DNA of 26,061 nucleotides, from positions 1 to 26,061 of IMG/VR virus record IMGVR_UViG_3300046011_000954; one strand, 5' to 3'. The stretch's first letter is position 1; every line of letters begins with the position of its first letter. The DNA is from a virus. Positions 20,888 to 26,061 of the stretch are shown piece by piece. The position numbers and the translations under genes are program-made. The notes beneath the pieces are model-generated. The model did not search any database. It was not told the DNA's origin and was given only the letters and a program-made list of their open reading frames with translations.

Positions 20888-21607
20888 ATGAGTGGTTGGA
20901 TAAAATTACATCGCTCTATAACTGAGCATTGGTTATACACTGAAAATAGAAAGTTTTCTAAGTTTGAAGCTTGGAATGATATTTTACTAACTGTTAATTA
21001 CGCACCTGCTAAAACAATTATTAAAGGAAAAATAATACATATAAATAGAGGCGAAAGTATTTTATCCCTTGAAAGTTGGGGTAAAAAATGGAATTGGGAC
21101 AAATCATCTGTTAAAAGATTTTTAGAATTACTAAAAAAAGATGAAATGATTGAGTTAAAAAACGAAACGGTTACGACACGGTTAATCGTTTGTAAATATG
21201 ACACTTATCAATCAAAAGAAAGCGAAGTTGAAACACAAGTGCAACGCAGACGAAACGCAGGTGAAACGCAGACGAAACCAATTAAAGAAGAAAAAGAAAG
21301 TAAAGAAGAAAAAAGAAATAAATCTTTTGATATATTTTGGAATATTTACGATAAAAAAGTTGATACAAAAAGATGCAGAGAAAAATTTTTAAAATTAACA
21401 GATGATGAAGTTTCTATAATTCTAAATGTTGTTAAAAAATATGTTGATTCAAAAACAGATAAACAATTCCTTAAAAATCCTTTAACTTGGTTAAATGGTA
21501 AATGTTGGAATGATTCAATAATTAATTCTGTAGAAACAAAAATTAGTTGTGAAGATGAATATATGATGAATGTAATGAAACAAGTTAACGCAAATAAATT
21601 ATTATGA
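20888..21607 (+). CDS. O-like replication initiator with winged-helix N-domain
   Basis: 239 residues. Residues 1-115 follow the pattern of phage replication proteins: SGWIKLHRSITEHWLYTENR, FSKFEAWNDILLTVNY, GKIIHINRGESILSLESWGK and KSSVKRFLELLKKDEMIELK, the last being a winged helix. A charged, low-complexity linker (about 115-145) is encoded by 11-bp tandem repeats and A/T-rich DNA. The C-terminal part (SFDIFWNIYDKKVDTKRCRE, FLKNPLTWLNGKCWND) matches the replication-protein tail that contacts the helicase. It overlaps the helicase gene by 4 nt. Role: bind the origin within its own gene and load the helicase, as lambda O and P do. Confidence 0.8.
   Translation: MSGWIKLHRSITEHWLYTENRKFSKFEAWNDILLTVNYAPAKTIIKGKIIHINRGESILSLESWGKKWNWDKSSVKRFLELLKKDEMIELKNETVTTRLIVCKYDTYQSKESEVETQVQRRRNAGETQTKPIKEEKESKEEKRNKSFDIFWNIYDKKVDTKRCREKFLKLTDDEVSIILNVVKKYVDSKTDKQFLKNPLTWLNGKCWNDSIINSVETKISCEDEYMMNVMKQVNANKLL
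21228..21282 (+). repeat. 11-bp iterons inside the initiator gene
   Basis: Five consecutive 11-bp units begin at 21228, 21239, 21250, 21261 and 21272, consensus (G/A)(T/C)GAAACGCAG; the middle three are close to perfect and alternate GT and AC at their start. Eleven is not a multiple of three, so the protein is not repeated. This points to selection on DNA, as for initiator-binding iterons spaced at about one helical turn. Confidence 0.8.
21228..21345. other. Candidate phage replication origin
   Basis: The iterons (21228-21282) are followed by an A/G-rich, then A/T-rich tract (21283-21345) that should melt easily. Iterons plus A/T-rich tract within the initiator gene is the lambda ori plan. 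This is an inference from layout. Confidence 0.55.
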
Positions 21608-22521
21608 TATTAGAATCAGGACATAGTACAAACTATTTAAATGATTATTTAGATGGTAAAATTCAATTTGGTAAAGGAATAGGTTGTTACCTAGACGATC
21701 ATTTGACTTGGAAAACAGGACAGTTAAATATTATACTAGGACACGATAACGTAGGTAAAACATATTTTATGGAATGGTACTTTTTAGCTTTAGCTACTCA
21801 GCACGATTTAACATTCACTTTATTTATGGATGAAAATTATCAAGGCAAGGTAATGAGAGATTTAATTCAAATGTATTCAGGTAAACCTTTTAAAGACTTA
21901 ACACCTTCAGAATTGAGAAAGGGAGAAATTAAAATGGAACATTATTTTAAGTTTGTAGATAATCAAAAAAGATATACACCTGATGAATTGTTAAATGTTT
22001 TTAATAGTTCAAATACAGATAACTATCTTATAGACCCTTTTAACGGTTTAAAAACTGCTATGAGTTATTCAAGTAATTACGATGTATTAAACGATTTGAA
22101 ACATTTTACTAAATCAGGAAAAACAATTTATGTAAACACGCATCCTAGTTCCGCAAGTGGTAGACGTTCCGCAATTTATCCTGAAAAACATTCGTGGGCT
22201 GGACACGTTATGCCTCCATTAAAAAGTGATATTGAAGGTGGAAAAGCATTCGCAAATAAAGCTGATGATTTTATTGTAATTCACAGAATGACACAACATC
22301 CTGAAATGTGGAATCAAACAATGTGTGAAGTTGTAAAGATAAAAGACACCGATACGGGTGGTATGCCTACTAAATTAAATACACCAGTGTTATTAGATTA
22401 TAATAAAGGTTTAGGTTTTAGAGTTGGTGGAGTTGATTGTATCAAACGAAAGAATATAATCTTAGAAAATGAAACTGAAGGAATGAAACCAAATACTAAC
22501 TTTGACAATTTACCTTTCTAA
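21604..22521 (+). CDS. DnaB-type replicative helicase (RecA-like core)
   Basis: 305 residues, overlapping the initiator stop. Walker A GHDNVGKT (46-53), a catalytic-Glu candidate in MDEN (near 77), Walker B YLIDP (141-145), and the NTHPSS sensor region (about 178-183) followed by AGHVMPPLKSDIEGGKAFAN and 'ADDFIVIHR' are characteristic of the DnaB/Twinkle RecA core. The N-terminal domain of full DnaB is lacking, as in many phage helicases. It should unwind the fork after loading by the O-like protein. The last residues, FDNLPF, resemble the SSB C-terminal tip. Confidence 0.85.
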   Translation: MILESGHSTNYLNDYLDGKIQFGKGIGCYLDDHLTWKTGQLNIILGHDNVGKTYFMEWYFLALATQHDLTFTLFMDENYQGKVMRDLIQMYSGKPFKDLTPSELRKGEIKMEHYFKFVDNQKRYTPDELLNVFNSSNTDNYLIDPFNGLKTAMSYSSNYDVLNDLKHFTKSGKTIYVNTHPSSASGRRSAIYPEKHSWAGHVMPPLKSDIEGGKAFANKADDFIVIHRMTQHPEMWNQTMCEVVKIKDTDTGGMPTKLNTPVLLDYNKGLGFRVGGVDCIKRKNIILENETEGMKPNTNFDNLPF

Positions 22522-22808
22522 TGGATAAAATAGACTTAAAAATAGGAATTTCAAAAACAAATCTAATGCTAACTATTAGTAAAATGATTGTTAAGGCTAA
22601 TTTAAAAGCTCCTAACGACATTAAAAGAGTTGGACTACTCGAAATATCAGAAGATTTAAAATACTGTTTAGAAACGATTAAAACACTAGAAAAAGAATTG
22701 ATAAGCTCTAGACAAAGAAATTTTGATTTAGAAAGGTTGTGGATGTATGCACAAAAAGAAGTTAGCGAACAAATAAAGAAAAACGAAGAATTAATAAAAT
22801 TGATATAA
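22521..22808 (+). CDS. Hypothetical coiled-coil protein
   Basis: 95 residues, start overlapping the helicase stop by one base. It is helical throughout, with a heptad-rich second half (LKYCLETIKTLEKELISSRQ, then RLWMYAQKEVSEQIKKNEEL). Dimerisation is likely; no function assigned. It belongs to the replication operon by position. Confidence 0.5.
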   Translation: MDKIDLKIGISKTNLMLTISKMIVKANLKAPNDIKRVGLLEISEDLKYCLETIKTLEKELISSRQRNFDLERLWMYAQKEVSEQIKKNEELIKLI

Positions 22809-22810
22809 TT

Positions 22811-23110
22811 ATGAACGCAAAGATTAAAGACAAAGTAAAAAGCATTTTAGAATTAGTTCCTTCAACAAGGGATAACGATAGCGAACTGATTTCGATATTT
22901 TGGGAGCAAGAGCTAGGACACGAAATGATAAATTTATCAGCAGAAAGATTTTTAACTATGTTTGCACATTCAAACGTATTGACGAATGCAGAAACGATAA
23001 GAAGAACTCGACAAAAAATTCAAGAGCAAAATGAAGATTTAAGAGGTTTAAAGTTTAAGGTTAGAAAGGTTTTAGCTGAAGAAGTAAGAAAAACTATAAA
23101 AGATTTATAA
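22811..23110 (+). CDS. Conserved phage protein of unknown function
   Basis: 99 residues, ATAATTATG start, overlapping the RusA gene by 1 nt. Pattern 'VPSTRDNDSELISIFWEQEL' and 'NVLTNAETIRRTRQKIQEQN' then 'EDLRGLKFKVRK' matches a family of small helical proteins encoded beside phage replication genes (L-R-D-S-D-x-x-L-I-x-x-x-W, SPETIRRxRRKLQE). The 'SIRR.R.KLQ' helix may be part of a helix-turn-helix. Function not known to me. Confidence 0.6.
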   Translation: MNAKIKDKVKSILELVPSTRDNDSELISIFWEQELGHEMINLSAERFLTMFAHSNVLTNAETIRRTRQKIQEQNEDLRGLKFKVRKVLAEEVRKTIKDL

Positions 23111-23436
23111 TGGAAAAGATTAATATAAAAGCATTATCGGTTAATAGTTGTTATCAAGGGAAAAGATTTAAGAACCAAGTACACAAAGATTATGTTAGAG
23201 AGGTTTTAAGCCAGTTACCAATTAAATATATCGGTCGACCACCGTACAAACTAATCTTAGAATTTGGCTTATCTTCTAAACTTCAAGATTTGGATAACTG
23301 TATAAAAGTATTTCAAGATTGTTTGACAGTAAAGTACGATTTTAATGATAGAGATATTTACGAAATACAAGCTACTAAATTAAATGTTGAAAAGGGTAAC
23401 GAATTTATTAAATTCAATATTGTAGAATTAAAATAA
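23110..23436 (+). CDS. rusA: RusA-family Holliday junction resolvase
   Basis: 108 residues. The N-terminus 'LSVNSCYQGKRFKNQVHKDY', 'GRPPYKLILEFGLSSKLQD' and LDNCIKVFQDCLTVKYDFND, then RDIYEIQATKLNVEKGNEFI, follow the RusA pattern: the Asp pair in D-L-D-N and the Asp of 'FNDRDI' are the expected metal-binding residues. It would resolve joint molecules made by ERF-mediated annealing and replication before packaging. Length is typical for the family. It ends the operon before the promoter at 23420. Confidence 0.9.
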   Translation: MEKINIKALSVNSCYQGKRFKNQVHKDYVREVLSQLPIKYIGRPPYKLILEFGLSSKLQDLDNCIKVFQDCLTVKYDFNDRDIYEIQATKLNVEKGNEFIKFNIVELK

Positions 23437-23449
23437 TTGTCTATATTTG
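23420..23449 (+). promoter_or_regulatory. Promoter of the mazG-to-terminase operon
   Basis: TTG (23420-23422), 19-bp spacer, TATATTTG (23442-23449), 21 nt before ATG 23471. The -7 box overlaps nothing; the -33 element lies within the end of the resolvase gene. Confidence 0.7.
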
Positions 23450-23470
23450 CAAACGTAAAACTTAAATATT

Positions 23471-23755
23471 ATGATTGAAAATATTTTAGAATGGGCGGAA
23501 CAAAGAAATTTGCTCCAAGAAGAAAACCAAACAAAGCAATTTATTAAACTAACTGAGGAAGTTGGAGAGTTAGCAAATGCTATTTTGAAGTCAAATAAAG
23601 CAGAGCAAATAGATGCAATAGGTGATATTCAAGTGGTGCTAATTATACTTTGTAAACAACTAGGTTTGAATTATGAAGATTGTTTAGCGAGTGCTTACGG
23701 AGTGATTAAAAATAGAACTGGGAAAACAGTAAACGGAACATTTATAAAAGATTAA
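23471..23755 (+). CDS. MazG-like nucleotide pyrophosphohydrolase
   Basis: 94 residues. The all-alpha NTP pyrophosphohydrolase motif is present: EEVGELANAI (about 29-38, E-E-x-x-E) and DAIGDIQVVL (D-x-x-x-D) near 48-57, flanked by helices. It should cleave NTPs or dNTPs to monophosphates and pyrophosphate; in phages such enzymes tune nucleotide pools or lower (p)ppGpp-type alarm signals. Single-domain, shorter than bacterial MazG. First gene after a strong promoter, 2 nt from the OB-fold gene. Confidence 0.8.
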   Translation: MIENILEWAEQRNLLQEENQTKQFIKLTEEVGELANAILKSNKAEQIDAIGDIQVVLIILCKQLGLNYEDCLASAYGVIKNRTGKTVNGTFIKD

Positions 23756-23757
23756 TT

Positions 23758-24033
23758 ATGAAAATTACAGGAAGTTTAAAAGTTAAAAACGATACTATCC
23801 AAGTATCAGAAGCATTCTCAAAACGTGAATTTGTTTTAACGGTTGTAGATGGTGCGTTCTCGAATGATATTTTAATTCAGCTAACAAAAGATAAGTGTGC
23901 ATTGATTGATGCGTTTAACATTTGTGATATGTTGGAAGTGGAGATTAATTTGTCAGGTAAATGTTGGATAAATCCTCAAGGTGAAGAAAAATATTTTAAC
24001 TCGCTTAATGCATGGAAGATAACGAAGCTATAA
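23758..24033 (+). CDS. OB-fold protein of DUF3127 type, candidate phage SSB
   Basis: 91 residues, TTAATTATG start. Opening 'MKITGSLKVKNDTIQVSEAF' then 'KREFVLTVVD', a middle 'LIQLTKDKCALIDAF' and closing 'EVEINLSGKCWINPQGEEKY' and FNSLNAWKI match DUF3127-type proteins, small OB-folds that I expect to bind single strands (pattern: M-x-I-T-G, K-R-E-F-V, W-K-I). The window holds no other candidate SSB, so this is a natural choice. The C-terminus lacks an acidic tip, whereas the helicase has one. It overlaps the next small gene by 22 nt. Confidence 0.6.
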   Translation: MKITGSLKVKNDTIQVSEAFSKREFVLTVVDGAFSNDILIQLTKDKCALIDAFNICDMLEVEINLSGKCWINPQGEEKYFNSLNAWKITKL

Positions 24034-24152
24034 TACTATTCAACTTCTTCATGTGGTTTCGTGAAAACGGTGAAAAGCATATTGATAAGTCAATAGAGAA
24101 AATGATTTTAATTTATTTAAATGAAAGAGCAAATAATAATAGCAGAAAGTAA
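24012..24152 (+). CDS. 46-residue hypothetical protein overlapping both neighbours
   Basis: ATG 24012 to TAA 24150-24152, overlapping the OB-fold gene by 22 nt and the following gene by 32 nt, so the region would otherwise be an 87-bp gap. The peptide MEDNEAIILFNFFMWFRENG, EKHIDKSIEKMILIYLNERA, NNNSRK looks genuine: the WFRENGE and EKMILIYLNE pattern recurs in small flavobacterial phage proteins. No function known. Confidence 0.5.
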   Translation: MEDNEAIILFNFFMWFRENGEKHIDKSIEKMILIYLNERANNNSRK

Positions 24153-24546
24153 AACTACTCCATTGAGAATTAGAGTTGATTACACAGACAAACACATTAC
24201 TAGGGGTACAGTACTTCGAGGTGATGCGTTCAACAGAATAGGTGATGTTAATTATTGGAGTACATCGACGTTAAACATTATTACGGATGAGCATAAGGTT
24301 AAGACAGACCCAATAGTGAACCAGGTTGTTGAAAGTTTTCAGAATCGTTCTAGAATAGGCATAAAAAAATACGGTACTACTTTAGAAGAAAATAACACAG
24401 ATGATTTTTTAGAACATTTACAACAAGAACTAATGGATGCTACTTTGTACATTCAGAAGTTGAAAAGTCAATCTAAGGAAATGAGTGAAATGGAAATGAT
24501 TGAATCGTTATTAGCTAAAGGTTATATTATTTCTAAGGAATGCTAA
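24121..24546 (+). CDS. Phage protein with MazG-like/nucleotide-hydrolase-like C-terminus
   Basis: 141 residues. The N-terminal 60 residues (DYTDKHITRGTVLRGDAFNR) are not recognised. The region at about 68-112, 'VVESFQNRSRIGIKKYGTTL' followed by HLQQELMDATLYIQKL, matches small phage proteins of the all-alpha MazG-like group (pattern R-x-x-I-G-x-x-K-Y-G-x-x-L, then E-x-x-D). Only one E-x-x-x-D pair is clear, so catalytic activity is uncertain. It may act on nucleotides alongside the gene at 23471. Confidence 0.5.
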   Translation: MKEQIIIAESKTTPLRIRVDYTDKHITRGTVLRGDAFNRIGDVNYWSTSTLNIITDEHKVKTDPIVNQVVESFQNRSRIGIKKYGTTLEENNTDDFLEHLQQELMDATLYIQKLKSQSKEMSEMEMIESLLAKGYIISKEC

Positions 24547-24728
24547 ACTATAAAGAAAAATTGTTAAATTTACAAAACCGTATGGGAGTATTAACTCCTA
24601 TCGGTTATGTTGAGAATTTACATCGTACAGTTAGACTATTTGACGAGAATAAACCCGAAGATAACAGATGCTTGAAAGAACTTTATACACACTATGATTC
24701 GCTCAAAACTAGAAGTAAGAGAAGATAA
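24540..24728 (+). CDS. Small hypothetical protein
   Basis: 62 residues, overlapping both neighbours (7 nt with the previous gene, 35 nt with the next). Basic, mostly helical, with 'LLNLQNRMGVLTPIGYVENL' and a Lys/Arg-rich end. It lies in a run of tightly overlapping small genes; the overlaps support translation. Function unknown. Confidence 0.45.
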   Translation: MLNYKEKLLNLQNRMGVLTPIGYVENLHRTVRLFDENKPEDNRCLKELYTHYDSLKTRSKRR

Positions 24729-24912
24729 GATTAAAAAACATATCCCTGATGCTATATTCAAGGATGGTGTTTTAATATCTCCGTTACCAACTGTAAAGTT
24801 CGGACATAGGATAAGGACGGAAGTAGAATTTATTGAGATGGTTTTTGTTAAGTACGATTTTAAGACTGTTGTAGAAGCAATGAAGAATAAAAAAATAACT
24901 TTGAATTTATGA
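24694..24912 (+). CDS. Small hypothetical protein
   Basis: 72 residues, overlapping the previous gene by 35 nt and the next by ATGA. Basic N-terminus (IRSKLEVREDKIKKHIPDAI), then a helical region (FVKYDFKTVVEAMKNKKITL). No recognised domain; the position before a membrane protein gives no functional hint. Confidence 0.45.
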   Translation: MIRSKLEVREDKIKKHIPDAIFKDGVLISPLPTVKFGHRIRTEVEFIEMVFVKYDFKTVVEAMKNKKITLNL

Positions 24913-25148
24913 ACACAATTATAATATCTTTTTTTACTAGCTTAGTTTTACTTCGTGAGCTTTCATTAGCTTACAGAGTTAAGTCAATGCTTAAGCTAGA
25001 CCAATTCACACCGATTAAAGTTTTAGATTGCTTCCCTTGCTTCACGTTTTGGGTTTCAATTATTACTTTATTTTTCACACAAGACAATATTATTTATTCA
25101 CTAGCTATATTTATACTAGCTACAATTTACGATAAAATATGGAATTAA
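24909..25148 (+). CDS. Small membrane protein with CxxC motif
   Basis: 79 residues with hydrophobic stretches at about 2-16 (TIIISFFTSLVLLRE), 45-57 (FTFWVSIITLFFTQ) and 60-75 (NIIYSLAIFILATIYD). A short loop carries DCFPCFTFW (C-x-x-C before an aromatic patch), a motif I recall from small membrane proteins upstream of terminase genes in Bacteroidota phages. The CxxC could bind metal or act in redox chemistry. It overlaps both neighbours. Function unknown. Confidence 0.55.
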   Translation: MNTIIISFFTSLVLLRELSLAYRVKSMLKLDQFTPIKVLDCFPCFTFWVSIITLFFTQDNIIYSLAIFILATIYDKIWN

Positions 25149-25504
25149 ACATTAACGGTAAAAACTCGTTAGACATTCTTAGAGATAAGATACTAGCGAA
25201 CAATATTAAATGGGATAAGGAAGAACAAATCCATTTACAAACAATCTATCAAGCTATTACTGGTAAGGTACTTTCTTTAAATTGTAACGGTTGTTGGTTA
25301 CTTGCTTGTAACATCATTCGTAATTATATTAATTACTACGAAACTAAGCCAACTAAAGAGATTTTAAAGACAGAGATAGTATTTGCATCGAATCCTATTA
25401 ATTCGTATACTGTAAAGCAGTTAAAAGCGTTATTGAAAGAGAAACATATCGCAATCCCTCACAATGCTTCTAGAAGTGTTTTAATTGAATTGATTAATGG
25501 GTAA
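25139..25504 (+). CDS. Protein with C-terminal SAP/HeH-like DNA-binding motif
   Basis: 121 residues, overlapping both neighbours. The C-terminal 35 residues (NSYTVKQLKALLKEKHIAIP, then HNASRSVLIELI) resemble a SAP or HeH/LEM-type helix-extended-helix: L-x-x-L-L-x-x-x, a P, then L-I-E-L-I. The N-terminal part has 'NCNGCWLLACNIIRNYI', a pattern in small phage proteins near packaging genes. Directly upstream of the terminase small subunit, so a packaging or DNA-end role is possible. No catalytic residues are apparent. Confidence 0.55.
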   Translation: MELNINGKNSLDILRDKILANNIKWDKEEQIHLQTIYQAITGKVLSLNCNGCWLLACNIIRNYINYYETKPTKEILKTEIVFASNPINSYTVKQLKALLKEKHIAIPHNASRSVLIELING

Positions 25505-25901
25505 TTTTAAATCTGACGACTTTATAAATAACATTAATGATTATGCTGATGCGTATATCAAAGAATGTTTATCACACACAAAAGAAGTAGTTTCGGGTAG
25601 TGGTAAAGTTATTGAAGTTAGAGATAGACACATTCCTACAATTGAATATTTTCTTAATATTTGGTTACCTTTATTGAAGCTGGATACTATTGTTAAGTCT
25701 ACTTATTATGCTTGGTTAAAGTCAGAAGACGAGATTAAATCGAACGCTATAAAAAGAGTAGATGAGTTATTTAAGGCGCTTGCAAGAGACATAGTAGCCA
25801 ATGAAGGTAAAGGTATCTTCTACGCAAAGAATCGTTTAGGGATGCACGATAAACAACACATCGAGAATAAAACAGTAGATAAGTTTTCTTTCGACAATTA
25901 A
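25497..25901 (+). CDS. terS: Terminase small subunit
   Basis: 134 residues, immediately before the large terminase frame. Helical, with 'HIPTIEYFLNIWLPLLKLDT' and 'YAWLKSEDEIKSNAIKRVDE' as putative helix-turn-helix pieces. The C-terminus 'GKGIFYAKNRLGMHDKQHIE' followed by NKTVDKFSFDN matches the end of small terminases in Bacteroidota phages (KxIFxxKNxLGMxDKQ). It would bind the packaging site and regulate the large subunit. Its stop codon lies 20 nt inside the large-subunit frame. Confidence 0.75.
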   Translation: MGNFKSDDFINNINDYADAYIKECLSHTKEVVSGSGKVIEVRDRHIPTIEYFLNIWLPLLKLDTIVKSTYYAWLKSEDEIKSNAIKRVDELFKALARDIVANEGKGIFYAKNRLGMHDKQHIENKTVDKFSFDN

Positions 25902-26061
25902 AGGATATAAACCTCACGAGAAACAAAAGTTAATACATTCTGCAATTAATAACGAAGATTATAAATACTATATTCTTAATATTGGTAGGCAGTTCGGTAA
26001 AACTATGTTAGGTATTAATCAGATGCTTTATTGGGCTATCAATCACAAAGGTAGCTCAATA
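25879..26061 (+). CDS. terL: Terminase large subunit, N-terminal part (runs off right edge); unusual start
   Basis: The frame opens after TAG 25876-25878 and stays open to the window end. The peptide from the second ATT-encoded residue reads KGYKPHEKQKLIHSAINNED, then YKYYILNIGRQFGKTMLGIN: the typical start of phage large terminases, with Walker A-like GRQFGKT. It is the packaging ATPase and nuclease. No ATG, GTG or TTG lies between 25879 and this core; the first codons are ATA AGT TTT CTT TCG ACA ATT. Start at ATA 25879 gives a normal-looking N-terminus; ATT 25897 is the alternative, as is a +1 frameshift from the small subunit. Confidence 0.75.
   Translation, partial: MSFLSTIKGYKPHEKQKLIHSAINNEDYKYYILNIGRQFGKTMLGINQMLYWAINHKGSSI

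Noticed and set aside
21198-21392. Plus-strand frame inside the initiator gene
   Set aside because: It is a Lys-rich out-of-frame reading of the low-complexity linker and iteron region, with no own start context.
1-26061. tRNA, CRISPR array, integrase or insertion sequence
   Set aside because: No cloverleaf, no regularly spaced repeats, no recombinase or transposase motif and no flanking inverted repeats with target duplication were seen by eye on either strand.

Overview
The window is a stretch of a tailed-phage genome (free phage or prophage; the sequence does not decide) from a Bacteroidota host, most likely a flavobacterium. The DNA is clearly AT-rich. Promoter -7 boxes follow the Bacteroidota form TAnnTTTG, twice with a TTTG about 19-21 bp upstream. 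Shine-Dalgarno sequences are essentially absent, and most early genes start in an AATTATG-like context. All 52 genes read on the plus strand with little spacing; no gap exceeds 300 bases. There is no tRNA, rRNA, CRISPR array, insertion sequence, integrase or attachment site that I can see.

Layout. 1-3491: end of the tail module (tail protein running in from the left, a small structural protein, tape measure). 3545-6094: a head unit of protease-scaffold, major capsid and probable tail tube, with its own -7 box and a strong terminator. 6165-9573: structural protein of unknown role, portal with extra C-terminal domains, head-tail adaptor, tail-completion candidate. 9570-12741: three adhesin-like fibre/spike proteins and a small companion. 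12738-13753: lysis cassette (two or three small membrane proteins and an M15 peptidase), closed by a terminator. 13873-16090: first early operon, with an ERF annealing protein and a duplicated small-gene module. 16226-18999: second early operon of small genes, with a DnaA-domain-IV-like protein, an exported protein and a DNA methyltransferase. 19134-20528: a metallophosphoesterase and a small conserved protein. 20522-23436: replication unit, led by a structured RNA, then a small protein, an O-like initiator carrying 11-bp iterons, a DnaB-type helicase, two small proteins and a RusA resolvase. 23420-26061: MazG-like pyrophosphohydrolase, OB-fold protein, a string of small genes, and the terminase small and large subunits (large subunit cut by the window end).

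How it works together: ERF, O-like initiator, helicase, OB-fold protein and RusA make a replication and recombination set that probably relies on the host polymerase. The MazG-like proteins and methyltransferase suggest nucleotide-pool and DNA-modification functions. Terminase, portal, capsid, protease and tail genes build a long-tailed virion (tape measure present, no sheath gene seen).

Most interesting: a leader or small RNA at 20558-20654 whose two hairpin loops are complementary over 8 bases, so they could form a kissing pseudoknot ahead of the replication genes; 11-bp iterons inside the initiator gene followed by an A/T-rich tract; -7 boxes exactly 4 nt before the ATG of three late genes, implying leaderless mRNAs; a helicase ending in an SSB-like tail; a large terminase with no ATG, GTG or TTG start; and a duplicated gene module whose DNA is almost identical over 56 bp.
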